This document shows, one piece after another, positions 1 through 8,729 of a DNA stretch of 64,000 bases (positions within the stretch are counted from its first letter, which is position 1; every line of letters begins with the position of its first letter). The stretch comes from Lysobacterales bacterium (lineage in GTDB: Bacteria; Pseudomonadota; Gammaproteobacteria; Xanthomonadales; Rhodanobacteraceae), in the NCBI GenBank assembly GCA_016721015.1, contig JADKJL010000001.1, forward strand, positions 434,001-498,000, written 5' to 3'. Position numbers and translations under genes: made by a program. The notes below the pieces were generated by a model, which searched no databases, had not been told where the DNA came from, and saw only the letters and a list, made by a program, of their open reading frames with translations.

Positions 1-4
1 AAGA

Positions 5-274
5 TTGACTGCCGTGTTCGCGTGCCGCAGCGGTTGCGGCGCCTGCTGCATCGCGCCGTCGATCTCGTCACCGATTCCGGGAATGCCGGGTGGAAAGCCG
101 GCCGGCGTGCGCTGCATCCAATTGACCGAGCACAATACCTGCGCGATTTTCGGGTTGCCGGAACGCCCGCTGGTTTGTCGACAACTGCGCCCGGAAGCCG
201 GCATGTGCGGACGGGATACGAATGAAGCAATGCGCCTGCTGGATGCACTCGAGCGGCAGACCGCGCCGACTTGA
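5..274 (+). CDS. YkgJ-family cysteine-cluster protein, start uncertain
   Basis: Small protein of at most about 89 residues with the cysteine pattern of the YkgJ/zinc- or iron-chelating family: CRSGCGACC near the N-terminus, then CIQ, CAIF, VCRQ and MCG. Family members are thought to bind Zn or Fe through these cysteines; no reaction is established. The frame is open to the window edge, so the TTG at position 5 may not be the real start and a few N-terminal residues could lie outside. The core length and the GCGACCIAPSISS-type segment are normal for the family. It is followed by the convergent SpoIID-like gene, only 9 bp away. Confidence 0.75.
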   Translation: MTAVFACRSGCGACCIAPSISSPIPGMPGGKPAGVRCIQLTEHNTCAIFGLPERPLVCRQLRPEAGMCGRDTNEAMRLLDALERQTAPT

Positions 275-283
275 ACGCATGAT

Positions 284-2167
284 TCAGGGGATTGCTTCGA
301 ATCCATCGGCAAACAGCTGATCCGCCGACCCGGCGATCGTCAGCGCGGCTTCCACCCGCAACAGGGCCATGGGCAGATCGGCAGCGGAGATGACACCGTC
401 TTCGTCCACATCCAGGTACAGCGACAGCAGCACGTCATAGCTGCCGACAGGTGCGGTCGGCGGCACGGCGAAGTTGCGCTGGATGGGGACACTTCCCGGC
501 GCCAGTATCAGCGCCGAGTCGTTGGCGCTGTCATCGAGGTAGCCGACGCCACTGCGATACAGACTGGCTCCAATCAACAGATGGACGTGTGCCGCACCCG
601 CCATATTGCTGGCCGCCGCCGCGATCTGCAGCGTATCGCCCGGCGCGATGGTCGACGGCAATGCGCTGAGGTTGGACAGCGACAGCGGTGAGCTCATCTG
701 CGCGCTGCGCTGACCGGTGCCGGCACCCGACGCATTGCCGTTGTCGTTGTAATAGTGGTCGACGATCCATTTCCAGCGTTGCGGCGTGACGTTGATCGCC
801 CATCGTTGCGTGCCCCATTGCGACATGCCGCGCCCGTGGCCGAAGCAGCCGTGATTGAGCGCCACGGCGTCTGCCAGACAAGGCCAGCCGGCAGCGGGTG
901 AACCGACCTTGCCGTTGCCACAGGACAGATCCGCATTGCTGCACGACAGTCCGTCGTTCGGATCATCCCAGCTGTTGTTCTCCGCCGAATACTCGGCGGA
1001 AAACACCGTGCTGCCATCACGGCTAAGCAAGATCCCCGGCGTGCGTGCCACCGCCGCATCGGTACTGCTCGAGGTGCCGGCATCGTTGACCTGGCAGCAG
1101 GCGCTGGAACAGATGTCGAACTGTGCCCGGATCGGATTCGCCACGCGCCACGCGCCGTAACTGCGATAGGCGATGCTGCCCGCGCGCAGGCTCTGCGTGT
1201 TCCAGCTGGCGATCCACTCGCTGTCCAGACCGCGCCGAACATAGGTTTCCAGCGACAACGTGCAGACGTTGCTGCAGTCATTGGTACAGCACGGAATGGT
1301 GCAAGCCGCATCGGCATAGCCGACTCGAATGGTTGCCGGCGGCGCAAGCGGTAGTGCGAGCAGCGCGCCCGAAACAGGCGCCGATTGCGGTTCAAGCGAG
1401 GACGCTTGGCGCGCATCGTCCACGATGGCTGGGCTCGACCATCGCTGCTCGCGTGCGCCGATCTCATTGATGCGAAGTGCGGGTGTTGCTGCGCCTATGG
1501 ATATCAGTCGCTGCTGCAATCCGGCGACACGCGGCAGGCCGCTCAATGTGTAGGGAACATGGCCATCGGCTTCGACCAGCAGCTCGAAATCATCCGGCAG
1601 TGTGTTCTCGGCATTGGAAACCTCGCCAAGATCCAGCACGAAATGACCGTCTGCATCGGTCAAGACACTCTCGCTCATCGCGCTCGCATGATGGGCGCTT
1701 ACGCGTGCACCGACGACCGGCGCGGCCGTATCCGCAAGTCGCACATAGCCTTGCAGCCAGCCATGGGTCGGATTGACGGATGCCAGCCGTGCGGCCTCCA
1801 CCATCGATGCCGACTGCACAACCGGATCGAGCAGGATGCTGAGCGGCAGGTCGTCCTGGTCGCCGCTCTCGATGGTGGTCAGCAGATTGCGATAGCCGTC
1901 AGCGACGAAGGTCAGCTGCCAGCGCCCAACCGGCAGCAATACGTTTTGCCTGCTCGCCGATACCTGCGCACGCACGTCCTGTTTTGAGCCGGAATCCGAC
2001 AGGGAAAGGGCTACCAGCCCTGCATCCAACGACGCCCCGGTCTGCGCATCGCGAACCGAAATCTCGATGGCTTCAGCCGATGCATAAAAACCAAAAAGCA
2101 ATATCGCCAGCAAGGCTGGCCTGATGATCCGGACGAGCTTGCGTGATTCCAGTTTCGTCACCGGCAC
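284..2167 (-). CDS. Secreted SpoIID/LytB-domain protein with FADGFE C-terminal tail
   Basis: About 627 residues. The N-terminus has a basic region and a hydrophobic stretch consistent with a signal peptide. Two beta-rich segments resembling carboxypeptidase-regulatory-like folds follow (roughly residues 35-120 and 135-200). The SpoIID/LytB region (about 280-470) is recognised by LSLETYVRRGLDSEW, the SLRAGSIAYRSYG helix and the diagnostic GHGRGMSQWG motif. SpoIID enzymes are peptidoglycan lytic transglycosylases or amidase enhancers; in a non-sporulating Gram-negative a cell-wall role is only inferred. The domain is unusually rich in paired cysteines, fitting an extracytoplasmic, disulfide-bonded protein. 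It ends in LFADGFEAIP, the tail shared with two other exported proteins here. The GTG start lies 3 bp after the carbonic anhydrase stop, with an AGGAAGAGG-like ribosome site inside that gene, so the two are probably one operon. Confidence 0.75.
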   Translation of the reverse strand: MPVTKLESRKLVRIIRPALLAILLFGFYASAEAIEISVRDAQTGASLDAGLVALSLSDSGSKQDVRAQVSASRQNVLLPVGRWQLTFVADGYRNLLTTIESGDQDDLPLSILLDPVVQSASMVEAARLASVNPTHGWLQGYVRLADTAAPVVGARVSAHHASAMSESVLTDADGHFVLDLGEVSNAENTLPDDFELLVEADGHVPYTLSGLPRVAGLQQRLISIGAATPALRINEIGAREQRWSSPAIVDDARQASSLEPQSAPVSGALLALPLAPPATIRVGYADAACTIPCCTNDCSNVCTLSLETYVRRGLDSEWIASWNTQSLRAGSIAYRSYGAWRVANPIRAQFDICSSACCQVNDAGTSSSTDAAVARTPGILLSRDGSTVFSAEYSAENNSWDDPNDGLSCSNADLSCGNGKVGSPAAGWPCLADAVALNHGCFGHGRGMSQWGTQRWAINVTPQRWKWIVDHYYNDNGNASGAGTGQRSAQMSSPLSLSNLSALPSTIAPGDTLQIAAAASNMAGAAHVHLLIGASLYRSGVGYLDDSANDSALILAPGSVPIQRNFAVPPTAPVGSYDVLLSLYLDVDEDGVISAADLPMALLRVEAALTIAGSADQLFADGFEAIP

Positions 2168-2170
2168 CGC

Positions 2171-2710
2171 TCAGCCCTCTTCCTGGGCGAGATACTGATT
2201 CTTCAGCCGCACATAGTTCTGCGCCGAGTAGTAGAGCTTCTCGATTTCATGATCACTGAGCTTGCGCACGAAGCGTGCCGGATTGCCGAGCCAGAGTTCG
2301 CCCTCGCCGATGATCTTGCCCGGACTGACCACGGCGCCGGCGCCGACCATGCTGTGCTTCCTGACCACGGCGCCATCGAGGATCGTCGCATGGATGCCGA
2401 TCAGGCAGGCGTCTTCGATCGTGCAGGCGTGGATGACGGCAGCGTGGCCGACGGTCACATCGGCTCCAATCAGCAATGGCGTGCCACCGGGCGTGTATGG
2501 ACCGTCGTGGGTGACGTGCAGTACGGCACCGTCCTGGATACTGCTGCGTGCGCCGATGCGGATGTGATGGACGTCGCCGCGCACGACCGCGCACGGCCAG
2601 ATCGAGACATCCGCGCCCAGTGCGACATCGCCGATGACGACCGCGTCGGGATCGACATAGACGTTGGATCCAAGCGTTGGCAGGATGCCGTTGAAGGCAC
2701 GGATACTCAT
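2171..2710 (-). CDS. Gamma carbonic anhydrase family protein (YrdA/PaaY-like)
   Basis: Left-handed beta-helix protein of 179 residues built from hexapeptide repeats such as VVIGDV, ADVSIW and IGARSS. The putative metal-binding histidines of gamma carbonic anhydrases are present: VLHVTHD, then VGHAAVIH. Length and the C-terminal amphipathic helix (DHEIEKLYYSAQNYVRLKNQYL) match the YrdA/PaaY group, which binds Zn or Fe as a trimer; several members have weak or no anhydrase activity. It is cytosolic, with no signal peptide. It is the upstream gene of a tight pair with the SpoIID-like gene, and its promoter should lie in the gap shared with the divergent aldehyde dehydrogenase. Family is certain, substrate is not. 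Confidence 0.9.
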   Translation of the reverse strand: MSIRAFNGILPTLGSNVYVDPDAVVIGDVALGADVSIWPCAVVRGDVHHIRIGARSSIQDGAVLHVTHDGPYTPGGTPLLIGADVTVGHAAVIHACTIEDACLIGIHATILDGAVVRKHSMVGAGAVVSPGKIIGEGELWLGNPARFVRKLSDHEIEKLYYSAQNYVRLKNQYLAQEEG

Positions 2711-2828
2711 GCGCCGATTCCGGATTGGGTTGCCAGAAAGCTATCACGAGCCGGGGCTTGCCGACGTCAATCGATGGCCGGAACCCGTTCGGCTGCGGGC
2801 ACGACGCGCTTGACGGTAGACTGCGCGC

Positions 2829-4238
2829 ATGAATATTCCCGAATCGACCGATCTGGACGCGCTGCTGGCGCGGCAACAAGCCGCCTGGCGCGCGAATACG
2901 CCAACCCCGGCCCAGCGTCTGCGTGATCTCGGTACCTTGCGCGAAGTGCTCAAGCGCCGCTTCGACGAGCTCGCCGAGGCGATGAGCGCGGATTTCGGTC
3001 GCCGTTCCAGGCACGAAAGCCTGCTCACCGACGGCATGACCGTGTTGCACGAGATCGACCACATGCGCAGACATCTGACGCGCTGGTCGCGCTCGCGGCA
3101 TCGCCTGGCCGACTGGTTGTTCTGGCCCGCCCGCACCGAAGTCCAATACCGACCGCTCGGCGTGGTCGGCATCATTTCGCCATGGAACTATCCGGTCAAT
3201 CTGGCCCTGATTCCGCTGGTGTCGGCGATCGCCGCCGGCAACCATGTGATGCTCAAACCCTCCGAACACACGCCGCGCACTTCGGTGCTGTTGCGCGATC
3301 TGCTCGCCGAGGTATTTCCCGAGGAACGGGTCGCCACCGTGCTGGGCGGGCCGGACATCGCCGCCCGCTTTGCCGGGTTGCCGTTCGATCATCTGTTCTT
3401 CACCGGGTCGACCGATGTCGGACGCAAGGTGATGGCGGCGGCCGCACCGAACCTGACGCCGGTGACCCTCGAACTTGGCGGCAAGTCACCGGCGATCATC
3501 GCGCCCGGTTATCCGATCGAGACCGCCGCCCAGCGCATTGCCGCCGGCAAGCTGCTGAACGCGGGGCAGACCTGCATCGCCCCCGATTACGTGCTGGTTC
3601 CGCACGATCGTCGCGAGGCCTTCGTCGAGGCAATGCGTGCCTATGTGGCGCGGCACTATCCGGAATTGAAGACGACGCCGGACTACACCAGCATCGTCCA
3701 CGCCGGCCACTATCGGCGTTTGCACAGCCTGGTCGACGAGGCACGCACGGCGGGTGCCACGATCATCACCCTGCCCGACGAATCCGCCCACGATGCGGAG
3801 CGGCGCGTATTTGCGCCAACCCTGATCGTCGATCCGGATCCGGCCTTGCGGGTCATGCAGGAAGAGATCTTCGGGCCCATCCTGCCCGTGATCGGCTATG
3901 CGCGCATCGAGGAGGCCATCGAGTTCGTCAATGCACGTCCGCGACCGCTGGCGTTCTACCATTTCGACCACGAGCGCCGGCGCACGCGCACGGTGCTGAA
4001 ATCGATCCTGGCCGGCGGCGTTACCGTGAATGACTGTGTGCTGCATATTGCCCAGAGCGAGTTGCCCTTTGGCGGCATCGGCCCTTCGGGGATGGGCCAT
4101 TACCATGGCCACGCCGGATTCCTCACATTCTCCAAGCAGATGCCGGTGCTGTATCAGGCGCGCTGGTCGTCCATGGCGCTGCTGAGACCGCCCTACAAGA
4201 AGCTGGCCGATTTCGTGACCGGATTGTTGACACGCTGA
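2829..4238 (+). CDS. Coniferyl-aldehyde-type aldehyde dehydrogenase
   Basis: NAD(P)-dependent aldehyde dehydrogenase of 469 residues. The general base Glu lies in TLELGGKSPAI (residue about 215) and the nucleophilic Cys in NAGQTCIAPDYVLVP (about 249). The Rossmann segment PWNYPVNL and the FTGSTDVGRKV cofactor loop are intact. The TCIAPDYV active-site context and short length place it with the coniferyl aldehyde dehydrogenase (CalB) and class 3 fatty-aldehyde subgroup, which oxidises aromatic or long-chain aldehydes to acids. It is divergently transcribed from the gamma carbonic anhydrase, with 118 bp between starts. No pathway genes for lignin monomers are adjacent, so general aldehyde detoxification is equally possible. 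Confidence 0.85.
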   Translation: MNIPESTDLDALLARQQAAWRANTPTPAQRLRDLGTLREVLKRRFDELAEAMSADFGRRSRHESLLTDGMTVLHEIDHMRRHLTRWSRSRHRLADWLFWPARTEVQYRPLGVVGIISPWNYPVNLALIPLVSAIAAGNHVMLKPSEHTPRTSVLLRDLLAEVFPEERVATVLGGPDIAARFAGLPFDHLFFTGSTDVGRKVMAAAAPNLTPVTLELGGKSPAIIAPGYPIETAAQRIAAGKLLNAGQTCIAPDYVLVPHDRREAFVEAMRAYVARHYPELKTTPDYTSIVHAGHYRRLHSLVDEARTAGATIITLPDESAHDAERRVFAPTLIVDPDPALRVMQEEIFGPILPVIGYARIEEAIEFVNARPRPLAFYHFDHERRRTRTVLKSILAGGVTVNDCVLHIAQSELPFGGIGPSGMGHYHGHAGFLTFSKQMPVLYQARWSSMALLRPPYKKLADFVTGLLTR

Positions 4239-4355
4239 GCGCCGCATCACCGAGGTTCAGGTTTTCGTCGATATCCTCGATCCCCTCGTTTGCATAAGGG
4301 TGGCGTCAAGCTTGCATGTACGAGCGATCGGCCCCCGGGAACCTCCAGCCATATC

Positions 4356-5078
4356 ATGACCAAGAAGCCCGAATACATCCCAGCGCGTCGCAAGGCAGCC
4401 GAAACGGAAACCGATCTGGCCAGCCGCATTACCCGGCATCTGCTGGATCTGCTCAGCCACGTTCCGAAAACGGGCGAGAAGCGGCGCGATGACACTGACA
4501 CCCGCGTGCAGGCGCTGACCAAGGCGGCGTCGAACAAGGCTGCGCTTGCCGCCGGCGCTCTCGCCCTTCCCCCCGGACCGCTCGGCTGGTTGACCATCGT
4601 TCCTGAACTGTTGGCGATCTGGCGCATCCAGGCCCAGCTGGTCGCCGACATTTCCGGTGTCTATGGCGTCAACGCCCGTCTCAACCGCGAACAGATGATG
4701 TATTGCCTGTTCCGCCACGCGGCCGCCCAAGCGGTGCGCGATCTCGTTGTCCGGGTCGGTGGCCGCGTCATCGCGCAGGATGTACCGATTCGCGTGATGG
4801 AGCGCGTGGCCCATGCGATCGGTGTACGCGTGACCAAGCGCATCGTCGGTGGCGGTATCTCGCGCTGGCTGCCGGTAATCGGTGCCGTCGGCGTCGGTGC
4901 CTACGCCTGGTATGACACGCGCCAGGTCGCGCGCACGGCGATCCGCTTGTTTGGCAGTGGCCCGAGCACGGTCGATGCACTGCTTGATGCCATGGACGCC
5001 GAGGATGCCGTCGCTGAAAAGCAGGTCGCCCTGAACGAAGCGGTGGATGAGACTGAACGGACGCGTCGACGCGCTTGA
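4356..5078 (+). CDS. EcsC-family protein
   Basis: About 240 residues from the ATG at 4356 (MTKKPEYIPARRK). An upstream in-frame start at 4290 would add 22 residues without family character. The central part (ALAAGALALPPGPLGWLTIVPELLAIWRIQAQLVADISGVYG) is the typical EcsC-family hydrophobic segment. A second hydrophobic hairpin follows (GGGISRWLPVIGAVGVGAYAWYDTRQVARTAIRLF). EcsC proteins have no settled biochemical function; in Bacillus the name comes from an ABC-exporter locus, but no transporter genes are next to this copy. It may be membrane-associated. It stands alone upstream of the nrd control region. Confidence 0.75.
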   Translation: MTKKPEYIPARRKAAETETDLASRITRHLLDLLSHVPKTGEKRRDDTDTRVQALTKAASNKAALAAGALALPPGPLGWLTIVPELLAIWRIQAQLVADISGVYGVNARLNREQMMYCLFRHAAAQAVRDLVVRVGGRVIAQDVPIRVMERVAHAIGVRVTKRIVGGGISRWLPVIGAVGVGAYAWYDTRQVARTAIRLFGSGPSTVDALLDAMDAEDAVAEKQVALNEAVDETERTRRRA

Positions 5079-5134
5079 GTCTTTCGTGCGCACACCGCGC
5101 GCCGCCATTGACTCTCGTGAAAATCAATACGCAA

Positions 5135-5183
5135 ACCGCAAAATAATCGGTTGACCCGACCCTTCCGACACAATAGCTTGTGT
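5135..5183 (+). promoter_or_regulatory. Tandem NrdR boxes overlapping the nrd promoter
   Basis: The palindrome ACACAATAGCTTGTGT at 5168-5183 matches the published NrdR-box pattern (acaCwAtATaTwGtgt) with perfect 6-bp arms. A weaker palindrome (AACCG ... CGGTT, 5134-5152) is centred about 32 bp upstream, the usual spacing of paired NrdR boxes (three helical turns). A TTGACC -35-like hexamer (5151-5156) and TAGCTT (5174-5179), 17 bp apart, lie in the same stretch, so NrdR binding would block the promoter. NrdR is the nucleotide-sensing repressor of ribonucleotide reductase genes. Confidence 0.65.
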
Positions 5184-5185
5184 CC

Positions 5186-5380
5186 CGTCGGTGCCCGCTT
5201 CAACGACATCAAATGTCCGTTGGGGCCGGGTTAAAAGGGAATCCGGTGCAAATCCGGAGCTGCCCCGCAGCGGTAAGTGGAAACGAGCTTCATGCACGGC
5301 ACCGGGCGTTCGCCTGGCAAGCCTTGAAGCAAGGTGGATCGAAGGGTCCGTGTCCATGAGCCCGAAAACCTGCCGACACA
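5186..5380 (+). promoter_or_regulatory. Cobalamin (adenosylcobalamin) riboswitch upstream of nrdA
   Basis: The conserved core is readable: GGGAATCCGGTGCAAATCCGG followed by the B12 box AGCTGCCCCGCAGCGGTAA (about 5258-5276), a long variable P-stem region, then GAGCCCGAAAACCTGCCGACA closing the aptamer. P1 can pair CGTCGG near 5187 with CTGCCGAC near 5370. About 200 nt separate it from the nrdA start at 5579. That interval can form further hairpins (for example GTCTC/GAGAC around 5400-5420) that could be the expression platform. B12 riboswitches in front of class I (B12-independent) reductase genes normally switch them off when a B12-dependent reductase can work. Confidence 0.92.
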
Positions 5381-5578
5381 TCGGACGCGTTGCGCGTCGG
5401 TCTCGTCGGTTGAGACGCTGACCGTCGACTGTCGCAATCCCGATGCAGGTGGCCGCTTCCGCGGGGAAGTGCGTTGCAGGGCGGGCGCTCAGGCGTCCGT
5501 CCCGTGGCGATTCCGCGAAACGGTACCGATCAATCCTGCGCTCGGGAGCAGGCCATCGGTAACAGACGGGAGACCGCC

Positions 5579-8092
5579 ATGCATCCTCTCGATTCCGGCG
5601 TCAGGCACGCCCATGAATCCGCGTCATCAACAGCCAACGAAACCGCCATGAATTCCAGCTCTGCCCGCGCCAGTGCGACGGCGCGCAACAGTATCGTCGA
5701 CGCGTTCACCTTGACCGCGCCACACAGTCCGACCCAGATGCGTGTGACCAAGCGCAATGGCAGCAGCGAGAGCGTCGATCTGACCAAGATCGTGCGCGCG
5801 GTGACACGCAGTGCAGGGGGTCTGCACGGCGTCGATCCGATGCGCGTCGCTCTCAAGACCATCGGCGGCATCTTCGATGGCGCGACCACGCGCGAACTCG
5901 ATGAACTCTCGATCCACACCGCCGCCGCGCTGACTGCCGAGGAACCCGAATACGGATTTCTCGCTGCACGTCTTCTCTCATCCTTCATCGACAAGGAAGT
6001 CTCGGGTCAGGAGATCCAGTCGTTCTCGCAATCGGTCGCACGGGGTGCCGAGCTCGGCATCATCAATGATCGTCTGCGTGATTTCGTTGCCCTCAACGCA
6101 CGCAAGCTCAACGACACGATTGACGCCCTGGCGTCGCGACGTTTCGAGTATTTCGGTTTGCGCACCGTGTACGACCGCTATCTGCTGCGTCATCCGCAGC
6201 AGCGCAAGGTCACCGAAACGCCGCAGTATTTCTTCATGCGCGTGGCTTGCGCGCTCGGCGGCAATTCACTGGTCGAAACGCTTGATCTGTATCGACTGTT
6301 GTCGTCACTCGAATACATCCCGAGTTCGCCCTCGCTGTTCAATTCCGGTACGACCCACGAGCAGCTGTCCTCGTGCTTTCTGCTTGACTCGCCGCTCGAT
6401 TCACTCGAAAGCATCTACGACAAATATGCCGACGTCGCCAAACTCAGCAAATATGCTGGCGGTATCGGTCTCTCGTATTCGCGGGTACGTTCTCGCGGCT
6501 CGCTGATCAAGGGCACCAACGGTCATTCGAACGGACTCGTGCCGTGGCTGAAGACCCTCGATGCCTCGGTCTCTGCGGTCAATCAGGGCGGCAAGCGCAA
6601 GGGTGCGGCCTGCGTGTACCTCGAAACCTGGCACGCCGACATCGAGGAATTCCTCGAACTGCGCGACAACACCGGCGACGATGCGCGACGCACGCACAAT
6701 CTCAACCTGGCCAACTGGATTCCGGATGAATTCATGCGCCGCGTCGAGGCCGACGGTAACTGGTCGCTATTCGATCCGAAGCAGGTGCCGCAGCTGGTCG
6801 ACCTGTGGGGCGAGGCATTTGATCGCGCCTACATCCAGGCTGAAGCCGATGGACTTGCGGCGAGCACGATCAAGGCGCGTGAACTCTATTCACGCATGCT
6901 GCGCACGCTGGCCCAGACCGGAAACGGCTGGATGACCTTCAAGGATCGCTGCAATGCGACCTCGAACCAGACCGCGCGCAGTGAAAACGTCATCCACCTT
7001 TCCAATCTGTGCACCGAGATCCTTGAAGTCACCTCGGATAGCGAAACGGCTGTATGCAATCTTGGCTCGATCAATCTCTGCCGCCACGTCGCCGACGGCG
7101 CATTCGATTTCGACAAACTGGCGAACACGGTGGCGATTGCCGTGCGCCAACTTGATCGCGTGATTGATCTGAATTTCTATCCGATCGACACAGCGGCGAC
7201 GGCAAATCGCAAGTGGCGGCCGGTGGGACTTGGCGTGATGGGGCTGCAGGATGTGTTCTTCCAGTTGCGCCTTGCGTTTGATTCGAAGGAAGCCGAAGCG
7301 CTGTCGGCAAAGATTGCCGAGCACATTTATTTCCATGCGTTGAATCAGTCATGCGATCTCGCCGATGAGCTTGGCGCGCATCCGGGCTTTTCGGAAACAC
7401 GCGCCGCCAAGGGTGAACTTCAATTCGATCACTGGCCTCACGCGCAGCAGACGATTGCCGAACAGCGCTGGGATGAACTGCGCGAGCGCATCCGATCGAT
7501 GGGGCTGCGAAACTCGCTGCTCATCGCCATCGCACCGACCGCAACAATTGCCTCGATCGCCGGCTGCCATGAATGCATCGAGCCGCAGATCTCCAATTTG
7601 TTCAAGCGCGAGACCCTGTCTGGCGACTTCCTTGTCATCAATCGCTACCTGGTCGAGGAGCTCAAGACGCTGGGTTTGTGGACCGAAACCGTGCGCGATG
7701 CGATCAAGATGGCCGAAGGATCGATCCAGCGCATCGAGGCGATTCCCGAGCGCCTGCGCGAAATCTACCGCACAGTCTGGGAGCTGCCGCAGAAAGCCTT
7801 GATCGACCACGCCGCCGCACGCGGTGCCTATATCGACCAGAGCCAGTCGCTCAACCTGTTCCAGGAAAACCCGAACATCGGGCGCCTGTCATCGATGTAC
7901 ATGTACGCATGGAAAGCGGGCATCAAGACGACGTACTACCTGCGTTCGCGACCGGCGACACGCATTGCCAAGACCACGGTTGGTTCGACTGCGACGCAGG
8001 TGCCAACCTCGAGGTCATCGTCGGCGGTAGAAGTCAGTAGTGCCGTGGTTTGCTCGTTGGAGAATCCGGAATATTGCGAGTCATGTCAGTAG
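5579..8092 (+). CDS. nrdA: Class I ribonucleoside-diphosphate reductase, alpha subunit
   Basis: Catalytic subunit reducing ribonucleoside diphosphates to deoxyribonucleotides. Start chosen at ATG 5579 because a GGGAG ribosome site precedes it; the ATG at 5648 is an alternative. The N-terminal ATP-cone region (MRVTKRNGSSESVDLTKIVRAVTRSAGG) binds allosteric nucleotides. The barrel carries SSCFLL, GGIGLSYSRVRS, the NLCTEIL active-site motif and the PTATIASIAG loop. The C-terminus ends in ENPEYCESCQ, the mobile dithiol pair that re-reduces the active site. About 837 residues, normal size. It is controlled by the upstream NrdR boxes and cobalamin riboswitch. The partner nrdB lies 637 bp downstream, separated by palindromes and a convergent GIY-YIG gene. 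Confidence 0.95.
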   Translation: MHPLDSGVRHAHESASSTANETAMNSSSARASATARNSIVDAFTLTAPHSPTQMRVTKRNGSSESVDLTKIVRAVTRSAGGLHGVDPMRVALKTIGGIFDGATTRELDELSIHTAAALTAEEPEYGFLAARLLSSFIDKEVSGQEIQSFSQSVARGAELGIINDRLRDFVALNARKLNDTIDALASRRFEYFGLRTVYDRYLLRHPQQRKVTETPQYFFMRVACALGGNSLVETLDLYRLLSSLEYIPSSPSLFNSGTTHEQLSSCFLLDSPLDSLESIYDKYADVAKLSKYAGGIGLSYSRVRSRGSLIKGTNGHSNGLVPWLKTLDASVSAVNQGGKRKGAACVYLETWHADIEEFLELRDNTGDDARRTHNLNLANWIPDEFMRRVEADGNWSLFDPKQVPQLVDLWGEAFDRAYIQAEADGLAASTIKARELYSRMLRTLAQTGNGWMTFKDRCNATSNQTARSENVIHLSNLCTEILEVTSDSETAVCNLGSINLCRHVADGAFDFDKLANTVAIAVRQLDRVIDLNFYPIDTAATANRKWRPVGLGVMGLQDVFFQLRLAFDSKEAEALSAKIAEHIYFHALNQSCDLADELGAHPGFSETRAAKGELQFDHWPHAQQTIAEQRWDELRERIRSMGLRNSLLIAIAPTATIASIAGCHECIEPQISNLFKRETLSGDFLVINRYLVEELKTLGLWTETVRDAIKMAEGSIQRIEAIPERLREIYRTVWELPQKALIDHAAARGAYIDQSQSLNLFQENPNIGRLSSMYMYAWKAGIKTTYYLRSRPATRIAKTTVGSTATQVPTSRSSSAVEVSSAVVCSLENPEYCESCQ

Positions 8093-8153
8093 ATTGCGGA
8101 AGCGGGCCAATGAACCCGCGAGTATCGTTTCGCGCCCGAAGCGTCGAAAGCAA

Positions 8154-8262
8154 AGTCACTGGGCCCCGGCGTCCGCCGGGGTGACGTAAGGAAAGACGGG
8201 GTTTGCCGATATCTGGTCGACATTAGAGCCGTCATCCCGGCGAACGCCGGGATCCAGTGACT
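8154..8262. repeat. Inverted pair of REP-type palindromes
   Basis: Two GC-rich palindromes face each other. One is AGTCACTGGGCCCCGG...CCGGGGTGACG, the other CGTCATCCCGG...CCGGGATCCAGTGACT; their outer ends (AGTCACTGG and CCAGTGACT) are inverted copies. Each folds as a hairpin by itself and the pair can fold as one long structure, the layout of REPIN-like elements. It sits directly after the nrdA stop and may stabilise or terminate that transcript. The same core (CGTCATCCCGGC ... GCCGGGAT) recurs at 21.5 and 22.6 kb inside a different element. Confidence 0.75.
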
Positions 8263-8297
8263 CACGCTTCAAGCTAGAGAATGACTCACCCTTCTAG

Positions 8298-8591
8298 CTA
8301 CAGAATCTCCGAATACAAATCACGCCAGTAAGGATTGATTGTCTCAATCAAATCTACCTTCCACTTGCGCTTCCACTCCTTTATCGCCTTCTCCCTGCGA
8401 ATCGCCGATTCCATCGTTTCATGAACCTCGAACCAGACCAGATCATGCACCCGGTAGCGATTCGAAAAGCCATCGACCACATCGTTGCGATGTTGCCAGA
8501 CGCGTGCGGGAAGATTCGAGGTAACGCCCACATACAGCGTGCCGTTGCGCCCACTGGCAAGGATATACACACAAGGCTGCCGCGCTTCCAT
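8298..8591 (-). CDS. Small GIY-YIG nuclease-family protein
   Basis: A 97-residue single-domain protein when begun at MEARQPCVYIL; longer in-frame starts up to 8693 add non-family sequence. The signature is CVYILASGRNGTLYVGVTSNL, a variant GIY-YIG core (VYI...LYVG), followed by the conserved R of RVWQHR, the Glu of IRREKAIKEWKR and a Asn-Pro-Trp near the end. This is the UPF0213/YhbQ-type group of short GIY-YIG proteins; some act on structured DNA, but most are uncharacterised. It is antisense to nrdA/nrdB and lies between them, next to the inverted REP pair. Confidence 0.85.
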   Translation of the reverse strand: MEARQPCVYILASGRNGTLYVGVTSNLPARVWQHRNDVVDGFSNRYRVHDLVWFEVHETMESAIRREKAIKEWKRKWKVDLIETINPYWRDLYSEIL

Positions 8592-8729
8592 GCAACTTGG
8601 TCCCACCCATTTCGAGAGTCCACATATACCAGAGCGCCGTCTTGACACATGCAGCATCGACATGCGGATGGCGCACTTCAGAAGACCTGGCAACCGCTAG
8701 TCACCCGCATCGACAGCACGAGAAACAAC

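Noticed and set aside
8649..8729. N-terminal extension of NrdB upstream of 8730
   Set aside because: The extra 27 residues have no family character and overlap sequence between the genes; MSAQPPFKKQN at 8730 is a normal start.
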